Below, one piece after another: positions 47,772 through 59,500 of a stretch of 64,000 nucleotides of DNA; positions within the stretch are counted from its first letter, which is position 1; the number at the start of each line of letters is the position of its first letter. Under the pieces are notes generated by a model. It was not told where the DNA came from. It saw only the letters and a list, made by a program, of their open reading frames with translations, and searched no databases. This DNA is from Combretum micranthum. Taxonomy: Eukaryota; Streptophyta; Magnoliopsida; Myrtales; Combretaceae. The stretch is taken from positions 749,501 through 813,500 of the forward strand of contig JAMXBD010000025.1 of assembly GCA_024138025.1 (NCBI GenBank), written 5' to 3'. The translations under genes were made by a program, and so were the position numbers.

Positions 47772-48560
47772 CTATAAAATCTTTCTATAGTATGTTAGGT
47801 TTCCTTTTAAATGATAAATTCTACTCTGAAGATGTTGTACCTTATTTTCATTTTTTTCTTTTATATCAAAAATTGTAATATTATTATCAAATTTCATTTC
47901 TAAATTTAGACTTTGTCTAAGTTGTAATGTCATAATTTCTATTTGTGCATTATGTATCCTTTCATTGAAATTTTGGCATTCTTTAACTATTTTTCCATTC
48001 ATTTCTTCTTTAGCTAAAAATTGTTCATTTAGCTTGCTACCGTTTTCATGTGTTGCTTCGCAATGCTTGCAAAATTGTAATGTGTAGGTAGCATTCTTAC
48101 CTAACGCATGTGAATATGAAAAGCTTTCTACTTTAATATTTGTTGGAGAATTCCCTTTTTATCCAGGAGCTTTCTCTTTATACCCAACTTTCCTTTCTAT
48201 TGATGATAAAGCTAACTCAATTTGCCTTACTACTAGTTCTATGTTATATGTATGCCCTGTATATTGCCTAGCAAATTCAAATGCACTTTCTAAGGTTACA
48301 AAACCTTAAGGCATTAGGAAAATCTTTAGTAATTTTCTTAAAAGTCACCCTAAGATTTATAAATCCCATTTTGCCTACTATTATATGCAACATATAAATT
48401 GAATCTGTTAGGCTTTCCATTTTGTGCTAGATAGAATACTAATGCATTAGTGCTTCTAAGCTTATTTTGTGAGTTATTTGCTACTCATAAGTAGTCTTCA
48501 ATTATTCTTTCTACTTTGGAGATTTCTATATTATTTGATAATCTAAATTTGAGATTTGAG
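47772..48560 (-). pseudogene. Cauli_VI/TAV-like remnant with coiled coil
   Basis: On the - strand RFNLYVAYNSRQNGIYKS (about 48410-48354) and FEFARQYTGHTYNIELV (about 48285-48235) match the Y-x-V-x-x-(G/S)-R-x-x-G-I-Y-x-S-W and F-x-(T)-x-x-x-A-x-x-(F/Y)-A pattern of the caulimovirus ORF VI / RNase H1 N-terminal fold (Cauli_VI). A 76-residue open frame at 48002-47772 (ECQNFNERIHNAQIEIM onward) is charged and heptad-like, suggesting a coiled coil. Stops separate the parts. In caulimoviruses this gene product is the translational transactivator; that role is family knowledge only. Confidence 0.55.
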
Positions 48561-48949
48561 CTTTTTTAGAAGGCATTTAGCTCAACTGGACCAATCTAAA
48601 TTTTCTCCATTCCTGTTAAAACAACAATTAGACTATTAGTCTGCTTAAAATATATGGTATACTATTATCGCTTCCTTTAGGATCTATTTAGGTTGTTTGA
48701 ACTTCATCTGTATCTTATATGTATCTTATATGTATTTATATGTAATTTGTTTAATTTATTTATGAGTAAAAATATCTATTTTTCATCTATATATATTTCT
48801 TAACAAATATCTATTAGAAAACAATAAAAATAAGATGTGAAAATTATCAGAAATAGATGAAAACAAACAACCCTATTCATATACTACTTTGCACTCACTA
48901 TTTATTATTCTATATAAAAAAACTAAACCATTTTCTTGTACTATTTTTA

Positions 48950-49580
48950 TTATTCATACTATAAATTTTAACAATTGCTTCACAATCTGTTCTAACTAAG
49001 ATTTTTGTTTTATTTATAAACATTTATCTTTAAAGTTACCACTACTATAACTTACTTAAATCTTTTATAAATGGCTTATATGGTTTAACAATCCCAAAAA
49101 TTGCTACAACTGTTTTGTCTCTTCTAATTTATTAGGAAATTCTAAATTTTTTTTACTAATATGTCCTTACAATTTTATTTTCCTATTTACAATTACTGTA
49201 CCAAAAAATTACATGATTCTTTTAAACATTACAACCTTCATTTTACTAATTATAATTTAGTTTTTAATAAATTCTAACAAAACAAGTTTTAAATGACTTA
49301 TGTGTTGTTTTCTAGTTTTTTATACTACTAAAATATCATTGATATATATACGAACAAAATCTTTGTATTTATTAAAAACTAAATCCATCTTTCTCTAGAA
49401 AATTAAAGGCACATTTTTCAAACCAAAAGGAACAATAAGCCATTCATAACGTCTTAATGGATAAGTAAATATTGTCATTGTATTTTATTTACTAATTGTG
49501 TTTTATCTGGTATATCATATGAGTCATCTCAGGTATTATCATTCAACCTTTCATAATTTATTACCAAGGTCATTTTGCAA
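48950..49580 (-). pseudogene. pararetroviral reverse transcriptase/RNase H remnant
   Basis: The - strand opens with VINYERLNDNT (49565-49530), the R-x-V-(I/V)-(N/D)-Y-x-x-L-N RT motif, and IPDKTQLVNKIQ. The block that should hold RT motif A (first catalytic Asp) is deleted; the text resumes at YPLRRYEWLIVPFGLKNV (49461-49408), with an in-frame TAG a few residues later. The YxDD box reads YIND (49335-49346), so the first Asp is lost. Downstream are HISKKNLEFPNKLEETKQL (about 49175-49115), and RTDCEAIVKIY (48994-48962), the distinctive Caulimoviridae RNase H motif. The breaks confirm it is inert. Confidence 0.8.
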
Positions 49581-51126
49581 GTTTAGTTTAGAGAAGTTGA
49601 GATGATGACCTGATTGCCATCTAACTTTACTGATATAAGGGATAGTGCAAATGCACTTATTAAGGTTGTTGGGAAGAGTTGCCTCTCTATTTTGAATTGG
49701 AGACAAAATTTCGTATCATGGATCTGTAGGAATGAGAAAAGATTGCGTGGTGCTTCATTATCTATGGAGCATTTTTCAAAAGCTTCACACCCTTAATCTC
49801 CTTTCATTGGAAGACTGATTCATTCTATGATTACAATTGAGTTGTGGAAAGAGTTACTTCTATTTACTAGGAATTTCATACTATCCACCATTTATACCTT
49901 TTCATATTAATACACTTAAGGAAAGCTAAATATCCACTTGCATTTTTAAGTTTTAATTTTGTAAAGATTTTTATTCTCTAAAGATATCCTTTTTCTGTAT
50001 TCAAATGTATCTACCTTTTCCAAAATCATATATCAAATTGTACTAAAATAAGACTTATTTTTTTGCAACATCAGCCACTTCCTGAAACTATGGCACTTGT
50101 TGAGGACATTGTTATGGAGTAAATTACTGATTTTGTAAGTATTTCTTGATCATGATAAAATATTCCATATAATAACTTACCTCAAAGGAAAAAGATCTAG
50201 AAAGTTGGCTTGTTACACTTATGCAGGCACATAAAGCTCAGGATACTGGAGCAAAGAGAGGAAAACTGTATGTAGAGGATTTTTTATATCTAGTTCGCAA
50301 GGTACGTGAAATGATAACAACTTAAGAGGATCGTGGGATTATTTGAAGTTATGTTTGTCTTACTACCAATTGGCAACTTTCCAAGAACATTAGAATTGTT
50401 CAAGATGTTTCACCTCTTTGTAAAATGTTATTCGCTGGAACCGTTGAGTATATTGTGCACTGACTCTTGTTCATGTGTTTCAGTACTTTAGTTTAGAAAA
50501 TGTTATTGGTCATGTATGTGTCAATCTTTTTATATCCTTCTAGTTCTTTGTTAACATCTATTGACCATAAATAGATCACTTATCTATCCTATATCTCTTG
50601 ATTGCTTCACAGACATAAAATTATCCTTTGCATTATGAGAAAAGCTTTATTGGCATTAATACACCATGTGTTTTGATGGGTAGTGCATAAGTACTAATAA
50701 AATTTTGACATGTGAATAATTTTTTCAAAACTTATCAACTATCACCATCACTTGTTATAATTATATCGGTACTTGTATGCTTCCATCTGGACACATGGGA
50801 TATTAGTATCAACAAATCTTTTTTCTTCCATTACATGATGAAAAAAACTCCAATTAATAAGAATGGTATTCATATTCATGAGGAATTTTCATTGTGCATT
50901 GCACTAAGGATTATAGTAATGGTAGTGCTCTTTACTACTTGTATAGTCAGCTATCCTAGAGTGAGCATGCTTTATCCTTCATAGTGCCTAATGCTAATAT
51001 TACATCTTTTAGGATGCAACAAAATTAAATCGCTGTAAAGAGTTACTATCTATGCAAGAGGAGCTTAAAGAAGCAAGGAAATCATTTGATGTAGATGAAA
51101 AGAAGTTTGCTACATCAATAGATTGA

Positions 51127-53116
51127 AAGGAGAGAATCTTGGATTGCCTATGTTTCTTCTGCATCTCTTTTGCACGTGCAGGATTTGTCTATTCATTTGG
51201 TATTAATGATGCTAGAATAAGATATTTATTAGCAGATCAAATTGGTTAGGTGACTCATGACAAAATTTCCATAATTCATTTTTCAGTAGGATGTGCATAA
51301 CCTTGTTGGATGTAATTTTAGATTGATTTGGTTTTCAAGAAGTATAATTAAGTAGAATTATGTAAATTGTTGCCTACTTAGCTAGTTTTTCATATATTTT
51401 ACGTCTACATCTATGTTATACTAATTTTCATAAGGACATCTTAACACAATTTGGTTATTTAGTCACCATTATATTTTAAATTGGTCCACAATACCTTCGA
51501 AAAGATTAATCTCCTACCAAACTATTATTTTGTGACAATCAGTTTATAAATAGACCAAATTAGCCCTTCAAATTAGCAAAAGGCAAAAATCCTTATGGTT
51601 ATGATATGTATGTCAGTTTACGAGAACTCCAAGGATAAGGTATGGAGATGAAAAGGTCAAGTGGAAAGATGATGAAGAGCAAAGTTCTTGGAGGAAAGCT
51701 GTTGGAGGAAATCCAGACTAAACATTATTATTTTATTTTCCTTTCGGTATTCTTTTCCGGAATAAGAGATTTATAGTATTCAAAATTTGATTTTTTTTTT
51801 TTTTAGTTATCACATATATAAAAGTTTGCAAACAAAGTCTTTTTTTTTTTTTTTAATATGGTAAGTTTTCCTTGTTAATAAATGCTACAAGGCACAACCT
51901 TGCCAGTCCATCATATAAAAATAATAAATAAGCAAACTAAAATAACTAAAAATAATAAATAAATAAACAAAAAAAGGAACAAAAAAATTGCAAGAGAAGA
52001 ATAAAAAAACTAACAACCAAGGCTAAGGTGTTCCGGCCACTCTAGGGAATTCTATTTTTTTTTTTTTTTTCGTCTGCGATTTTTCCTTTCCTTTTTTATG
52101 TTGTTAAACTTTTTATTAATTTATTTTATTTTCTTGGACCTATGATATTACACGATGTAGTGTTTATTGATGGAGAAACTAATGGTATTAAAAAATGGCT
52201 TATCGTAAACGTTTGCAAACATTGAGAAAAAACAAGAAATAGAAAAAAACAAGGTGCAAGACTCACAGAGAAAAATATTTAATTACTTAGAATTAAAAAT
52301 ATATTTTTAAAAGATGTATTTATTTATAGTTTCCTTTCAAATCAAATTTCACTGCTAAATGTAATACTATCACTATGTGCATAGAAATTTTCCATGAACA
52401 TAAACTATATTTCCCTCTTGATGATACATTTAGCATTTAGAAATAATTTATACACTAATATGTATTTATGAAATGAATTTTTCACAAAGGGAAATGAGGA
52501 ACATTTACCTTTTCTCATGCTCTAAATTTGCTACAGAGACAATAGTCTGTGTGTAAATATGTAAGGCTCACTTTAACTGTGTGGGTTTCTAATCTAATTT
52601 TTAAATTTTTGAAAATATTCATTAATTTAGACACTGGACAATGGTGTTGATCATCACATAATTAAACTTGAAAGCTTGAAATGCTTTTAAAGGGTCATTT
52701 ACTAAAAATCATACTCATCACTTAGATCATAGTTTAAAAGTTATCCAAGTCTTACTAATTCATCAAAAGTCCCAAAATCAAGTCAAAGTTTAAAACTCCA
52801 TAAAGTTCTTATAAAACACCAATTCTACTAATCATCGCAAATTATGTCACTCTTGTAGGCTCAAGTATTGTATGGAGTTAAATAAGACATCAATTGTCAC
52901 CCGAAAAAGATACATGGAGTCAACAAGAACGTTGCCTAATATAACGACACAAGCACAATGTCATAGGAGATGCCTCAACTGTCCATAACTAATGAAATAC
53001 GTAAATCAATTTAATATAATTAATTGCAATATTAAGCAACATGGAAATACTTATAACTTCGGATAACATAACTAGGCTAGATGAGATTTAATACTACCAT
53101 ATCAATTATCGGGGTT
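51127..53116. other. gene-free stretch
   Basis: 51127-51420 continues the TAF13 duplication (matches 35648-35365 inverted). 51600-51720 has a purine-rich coding-like scrap (DEKVKWKDDEEQSSWRKAV) with no family recognised. Poly-T tracts lie at 51789, 51840 and 52054. The remainder is AT-rich and unassigned. Confidence 0.45.
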
Positions 53117-53895
53117 TAGGGGTGTTCACGGTTCGGTTAACCGGTTGTGGTCCTATTTTTTGAACATAACTGTAATGATCAGTTTTTTAATATCTCGATC
53201 CTAAATCAATCCATTATAAACGGTTAACCGTCTTAACAGTAAACTGTTTTTTCGATTGATTTTTTCAGTTTTTGATCATTTAATATAATGGTCATGCAAA
53301 ATTTGCAATTAACTGTATTTTTCAATATGTTCGTAAAAAAAAATTAGAGCATTTTTTTATAATTATAGTAAAATTTGTAAATTAAGAATGTAAGACTATA
53401 AATTATATAAGTATATTATAAATTATTTTAGCCTTAAATTTCCTTGGTGGGATCACATATTTATCCATACTACATGCTCTCTCCTTCTACTAAATACTAA
53501 AATTAACAGATTATATAAAAAAAAAAAAAGAGATATAAGTTCACCGACACCTTCCTAGCTTATCATACAACTAGTTTGTACTTCTTTTTTTTGTCAGTTT
53601 GGATATTATATACATATTTTTTTGTCATTTGGTTCCATGTCAAAGCAAAAGAGGATGTATTTAGCTCAATACAAGTACACTCAATGAGTTATAATATCCA
53701 ATTATTTATATTTTTAACAAAATAATTATATATATTATAAATTATATATATAAATACGGAGCAATCAACTTAAACCGCCGGTTTTTTATTCTATAAACTG
53801 AAATCGAAACTAATGGTTGGTTAACCCTTTTTTTTTATTAGTTTTCCGGTTTTGATTCGGTTATCTTAAACATTCGATTTTTTTGCACACTCCTA
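53117..53895. mobile_element. hAT-like family A, copy 3, TSD TC(G/A)GGGTT
   Basis: 779 bp flanked by TCGGGGTT (53109-53116) and TCAGGGTT (53896-53903), seven of eight equal. The ends are TAGGGGTGTTCACGGTTCGG and, inward from the right, TAGGAGTGTGCAAAAAAATC. The 5' 130 bp match the copy at 25066. The subterminal zone is rich in GGTTAACCG. No ORF. Confidence 0.75.
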
Positions 53896-54821
53896 TCAGG
53901 GTTGGTTAGAATAACTGAATTTGACGCCTATAAGAAAAATAAATATAGCTTTGCTTAGGATTCACTATCATCATTCTTTCTATATGGTATCATCATTTAA
54001 GTCTTGTAGATTTTGGATGATATTCGATATAATTTCTTTCCACTCTAGTAATTGTTATACTAACATAGTTCCATCGTTGTTATCAGCTGAGCTACCATCG
54101 ATGGCCTAAAAATCCATTGATAGCTTATGCATCTAATTACTATGTCCTCTTACAAACTAAACTTACAAACACAGACATAGTCCAGAAATGTCATTTATTG
54201 GATCGAGATAGTTAAGCAAAACCGATAAGAAATTGATAGGATGATTATATATTAGTCCAGTTATTAGTTTCTACCCTAACATGCAACATGCAACATACAA
54301 TCATTGATTGCCAATATTAAAGCTTTCAAGTCCGGTGTAGATCAATTTGAGATACACTACCCAAGAATTGATTAAACATAAATTAAAGTGTTAGGATTGT
54401 GTTTTTTGGTGTTTAACTGTTATAGTTATCAATTTAATGGAGATATTATTGTTATTATTAATTGATTTATTAGTCCATTTCTTAAGTTTAGGCCTTATTG
54501 TTGCTTGTAATTGTTCAGAGATCTCTTAATTAAGGTGCATGTAGATTACTCAATGCATTATACACTCCATTATAATTATATGGATAATGCAAATGTTAGA
54601 AATTAAACTTAACAACTTAAGGAACGGTCAATTCAACTTATAATCACTCAAATTGCACAAATTGTCCAAATAGATTACAAAAATTAAATTAAATAAAAAA
54701 GGTTTAGAAATTAGGCAATATGGATGACCAATTATCATCATCATCATAATATTGTCTTTTGGTGATAAGGTAACACATATAAGCATGCAAATTGTTTTGG
54801 AAGATATCCATTTTATTATTA

Positions 54822-57429
54822 CTAGCAAATAATGCACCCGTGATGCGTATATAAAAAAAATATAAAAAAAGTGATCTAATGAAATTTAAAAATGCAAAAA
54901 TAATTAATAAACCTCGAAAATTTTTTAAAAATTATATATGAATTGTTTTGTTTATGCATATAAATAAGAATAATGTATAATAAAATAATATGCTACAAAT
55001 ATATTAATTAAATTAGTTTAAAAGCATGTTAATAAAATTTAGTTAGCTTTATTAAAGAGGTCCACTATCCATAAAACGTATTAAATATCTAAAAAAGCAT
55101 ATAAAGTTAAATAAGATTAGAATAATAATACTATAGATGATAATTCTTTATGTTAAATTACATAGAATAGTTAATAGCAATTATCTCGCATATATTGTTT
55201 AGTAAATATACACACATTATGCTTGTGACTAGAAACTAATGTCTTGTATGGTACGTAAGAGTGATTTGGAATAGAATAGATTGGATTAGAATGGAATGGA
55301 TTGAGGAATGATAAAGCAATTCCTACGTTTGTAAGATTACAGAGAATTGAGTGGCTCAAAAGTGTACTTGTCGAGAATATCCTTAGTAATAAATGCAAAA
55401 TATGAATACATGATAGGATAAAAAAGTAATTACACTACATATAATTAACAATGGTGGAATAGAGTCGCGATTCCACCTTCTCAAAAGCAAAAGCGAAATC
55501 AAAATCTCATTCAAAGATGGAATCATCGATTCCAGGGAATCGCGATTCCAACTTCTAAATACACTTCCCAATATTGGGAAAGAGAATGAAAGCCGGAATC
55601 GCGATTCCATTTCAATTCATTCCTGCCTACCAAACGTGCCATAAAAGAATTGGTCACCAAACGACTATATAAATTAATAAAATGCTTTGTACAATATCTA
55701 GAAGGGAAAAAAAAGGGAAAAGAATGAAAAGGAAATTATTAAACACCTTAGTGTTGGTCAAATGGTGCAAGTACGGAGAAAAAGATTGAAGAAGGAAATA
55801 ATTTCTAGATATCATTTTACATGATAATAAACTATTGGGTGCTGCACCCAAATGCGTGCGCAAATGCAATATCACGTATTTTAAAGATTAATTTGAATAA
55901 CAAATCAAAAAATTTAATAAATTCAAAAGTTATAATAGAAATATGAAAAAGAAAAAGTTTAATGCAACAATGAAATTTTTGGGGAAAAAAAAAAAAAAAA
56001 TAATGTGAAGTCCATTTGCTTTATCTAAAACTAGTAAGATACTTACAACATTAATGATGTAATTCAAAACCATAAAAAATTCAACTTCTTTATTATCCAA
56101 TTATAAAAGTTTAAATTATTATTAAATAAAATAAAATAAAAAAAACATTTGTATGTGCAATTAAAACAAATGAAAGCTAGTTTATAAATAACCATGTCAA
56201 ACACTGCACATTATTTCTAGTACTCATACTATTCTCTAGGCTCAGTCTAGTTTTCTTGATTAATATCATTCTTATAAAAATTAGAAAAAAAATATCCTTT
56301 TTTATCCTATTATAAATTCATAACCATTATTTCCTTATTGAAACATGGACTCTATTAAAATATCATGACATTTTAGTACTTTTCCATTGTTATCAGTTGT
56401 TGTCAATAACAATTAAATTAAGTTTAATTTCCTTTTTGTTACAATCCACTTTAACGACCATCACCTGAAAAAGAATAAATAATACTAATGATATTAGGAT
56501 TTTAAATTTTAACACATGATATTGAAAAGAACAAATGTTAAAGATTAAAAATTTTTCATTGCTGGATAAGAACAAATTAACTGCTGTAATTTACAGAAGT
56601 AAAATTAAAAACATATTCACAAAAATTAATTACAATTAGAAGAAGTAAAGAGAATAGCATGGACAATAAAAATTCAAGGGCTTATTAGCAGATCGATTTG
56701 GGAAAAAGAAAAAAACATGGACGATTGAAAAAGTTTCCTACTGAAAGGTTTGTTAAAAATTCTTTATTATCTTTTTTTTTTTTTTTTTTCCCCTGAACCC
56801 AAACGCTTTTCTTTCGTTTTCCCTCTCCATTTTTTCCTTTACGATAAAAATTATAAACTCATAACCAAAATTTTTCTCTAGCAGATTTGGATCTGGACCA
56901 TTATAGTTTTAAGGACCACTGCTCCTTCTCCTACTGTTGCGGTGTACCGTAACTGTGATAATGTTAAACAATAAAAAAACAAATTAAATTAATGAATTTG
57001 ATATAAAAAATGTAAATTATTGAAAAGAGGGAAGAAAAAAAAAAACAATACTTCAAAATAACGGAGCATTCTACAAAATTTTAACCGGCTGCGCAGCTTT
57101 GAAATGGATAAAAAACATTTATTAGATGTTATTCTAAGTATATATATTGCAGCTTACATTTTCAATATTAGAGTTATTTTATAGGATTATGTACTGCGAA
57201 CATGGGTTATCGATGAGGTTGTAGAAGAGGGATGGTTACTTGTAATGGGGCATAACTGTCTTAATATATAAGCAGAAAGAGGAGTAAAATTACTATAAAG
57301 GGAACAAATGCTTTTTTTCAAAAGAAAAATAAAAAATATATAAATGCATTTAATAAGGAAAAATAAGAAATATTGGTAAAATATAGTGTAGACACCAAAA
57401 TCCCTTACCTTCCGCTTAGATAATATAGA
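54822..57429 (-). mobile_element. Helitron candidate, about 2.6 kb
   Basis: On the - strand the 3' end reads GCATCACGGGTGC, eight bases, then CTAG (54822-54825) beside T. The candidate 5' end is A/TCTATATTATCTAAGCGG at 57429, matching the style TCTATATTGTTAAGC at 60282. No helicase coding is seen. It contains the MITE 55247-55643. The 3' end is well supported; the pairing with this 5' end is inferred. Confidence 0.45.
55247..55643. mobile_element. palindrome-rich MITE, TATGG(T/C)ACGT ends
   Basis: 397 bp with ends TATGGTACGTAAGAGTGATT and, inward from the right, TATGGCACGTTTGGTAGGCA. The interior 55450-55600 packs several short palindromes: GGTGGAAT..ATTCCACC, TGGAATCATCGATTCCA, GGAATCGCGATTCC (twice) and TTCCCAATATTGGGAA. 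ORFs crossing it are incidental. Confidence 0.6.
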
Positions 57430-57840
57430 TATATATTAATAATTTTACATTACACCTCAATCTATGGCAGTAATAAATTTTTTTTATTTTCCTTCCCCTT
57501 ATACTTAAATACATTAAAATTAAGAAGCTCTCCTATATTTCTTCTCATATTCTATCCTTTCTAACTACTCACTTCATAATTATGTAAGAGAGCTCATCAA
57601 AAAGTTTTCTTAAAAAAAAAAATGGTTTCCTTAATGAATTAAAATAAAATAATTAATCTTTTTTTAAATATTAATATACAAAATAATGAATATATCATTA
57701 ATGTTACATTACACCTCATTCTATTTTAGTAATAATTGAAAGTCTCTTTATTTTTCATTCCCATTACTTAAATGCGTTGAAAATAAGAAATTCTTTTATA
57801 TTTCTTCTTATATTCTTTTCTTACTAATAACTCAAAAAGA
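57421..57840 (+). repeat. direct repeat pair, about 160 bp each
   Basis: 57435-57590 and 57680-57840 share TTACATTACACCTCA(A/T)TCTAT, CATTCCC/CTTCCCC..TACTTAAAT and TTTATATTTCTTCT(C/T)ATATTCT, spaced about 250 bp. Non-coding. The first copy begins at the presumed Helitron 5' end. Confidence 0.55.
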
Positions 57841-59039
57841 TTTTCATAATAGAATAAAATAAACAAAATTGTACTATCACATGCTTCTTTAGAGAGATTG
57901 GTCTTGTATGATCATTGAATGTTTTGGATTTATTCTAACTATCATACCCTCAATATTCCTTTGACATTAATCTTTAATAATCAACTTAATCGTAACAGTA
58001 ACCATGGAAATTCCCATAAAATAAATATAGTTCAATTATCTTTGTTATTGTTTGGCCATCATTAATGTAGTTTCAAGGTCATAAACATTATATTAATATT
58101 GTTTTGGCTATCATTATTAGTCTATTGTTGTTTTAATATGTGTATACATATGTGTGTATAAATATATTTTGACTGAATATAGGAATAAGTATTAAATGGT
58201 ACAAAATGTGAATAGTAACCAATTAATAATTAGGGAGTCCAATCCCATGAAAAAAATAATGATTAGGCTATAGAATTTTCCTACATACTAAATTCCGTTT
58301 GGAGCTTCTCATTTTTTATAACTTCTAAACATTTCTTTCCTTTGAATACATTAAAATTAAATATCTTAATCGATTAAAGAAAAAACACAAAATTCTACAC
58401 ATAGAAAGTGAAACACCTATATAAATATAAATATAATATTAGTTCAGACCTTATCTACATCATTGATAATTTAAGAAAGAAAAGATGATAATGCATGAAC
58501 AAATTGGAAAATACTTAAGGAAAAGAAGAAGAAGGTATACAACTAGATTAATACAATATATTTGTTAACTAAAGAAATGATAATTATATTTGATTTGCTT
58601 CATGCAAAAAGTTATTGTTTATCTGCAAAAAGAATTTTATAGATGTTATTATGAGAATTTTGTACATAACAAAAAGAAAATTTGATTATGAGAAGACATT
58701 ACACTATTCATGTATTATGTTAGGAATTAGTAACTAACAATTAAAATTAACCATACAATTTAGGTGAAACGCAACATTACCAAAAAAATATTGTATATGC
58801 TAACAAAAACTACGAAAACAAAATTATCACAATAGCAATATGCACATAAAAAAAAATTCAAATGAATTAAGATAGACCTAATAACAAAAGACACTAAAAG
58901 AACATTTAAACACAATATTTTTAGAACAAATTAATACAAAAAAACACTACTTACATTTAGTATCAATTTAAATAATAACCTAAATAACGTGTAAAAAATC
59001 AAAGGTAAAACAAATTATTAATTTTCTTTTCAACTAATA

Positions 59040-59500
59040 TACCATTGTTGTGTGAATTAAAATCCATAAAACTCATAATATATCAAATAAAATCGAATCA
59101 AATGAAACTTTAAATTGGAACTAAGGAGGAAAAGGGAAAAAAATCAATTAAATTTAGTACACTATTATAAGATGTTTGTGGATATTTAGGGAAGAAAATT
59201 ATAAAACAACTCAAATAAGTCAATTCATTTACTGTAGACTCATAACAAAAATTTTACAAAATACAAATCGAATTATCATTTGCAATTGCTATATGATTTC
59301 AAACACGTAAAACATAATATATTAAATAAACCAATAAATAAAATTTCATTGGCTAACTGAAGAAGAAAAAATGAATAAATAAAATCAACTATGTTTAGCA
59401 TAACATTATATTTTATATATTAATATTTAGTGGAGAAAATCATAAAACCTACATAAAGACAATTCATTTACTATAAACTAATAATGATAATTCTACAAAA
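59040..59500 (+). repeat. diverged tandem repeat, about 240-bp period
   Basis: The order AAAACATAATATATTAAATAAA, TTTAGTA/GCATAACATTATA, GGAGAAAATCATAAAAC and CAATTCATTTACTATAAACT (59305-59480) repeats the order seen at 59070-59240 (CTCATAATATATCAAATAAA, GGAAGAAAATTATAAAAC, CAATTCATTTACTGTAGACT). A partial third unit lies near 59730-59790. No ORF spans it. It is probably internal to a Helitron-like or other AT-rich element. Confidence 0.45.

Larger units (their letters stand above)
46037..49585 (-). mobile_element. endogenous plant pararetrovirus (Caulimoviridae) relic
   Basis: About 3.5 kb present in intron 2 of the TAF13 pseudogene and absent from the intact gene, so both edges are set by the paralogue. 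In - strand order: a reverse transcriptase remnant (49580-49270), an RNase H remnant (about 49180-48950), a Cauli_VI/TAV-like segment (about 48560-48170), a coiled-coil-like stretch (48002-47772), and further broken frames to about 46920, then non-coding sequence with an AT-run at 46570-46592. It is interrupted by many stops, deletions and frameshifts and cannot express a virus. Movement protein, coat protein and protease are absent. A TAV-like ORF downstream of RT fits caulimovirus/soymovirus/cavemovirus-like genomes; the genus is not resolved. Confidence 0.8.
44290..51126 (+). pseudogene. inverted TAF13 duplicate, two nonsense mutations, 5.6-kb intron 2
   Basis: All five coding exons of TAF13 recur with the same boundaries: 44290-44368, 44469-44506, 50075-50134, 50227-50301 and 51013-51126, each with GT-AG signals. 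Exon 1 lost seven codons in frame and has TAA at 44359-44361 where the gene has CAA (Gln). Exon 3 has TAA at 50120-50122 where the gene has TAC (Tyr). The other exons stay open (for example AHKAQDTGAKRGKLYVEDF and DATKLNRCKELLSMQEEL). The introns are kept, so this is a DNA-level duplication, not a processed copy. Similarity continues about 290 bp past the stop, to roughly 51420. Intron 2 (44507-50074) has grown from about 1.4 kb by an hAT (44876-45480) and a pararetrovirus block (about 46037-49585). Confidence 0.88.

Noticed and set aside
49614..49796. 60-codon + strand frame starting MPSNFTDIRD
   Set aside because: It is intron 2 sequence shared with the intact TAF13 gene (about 36880-37060 on the - strand), where it is not open.
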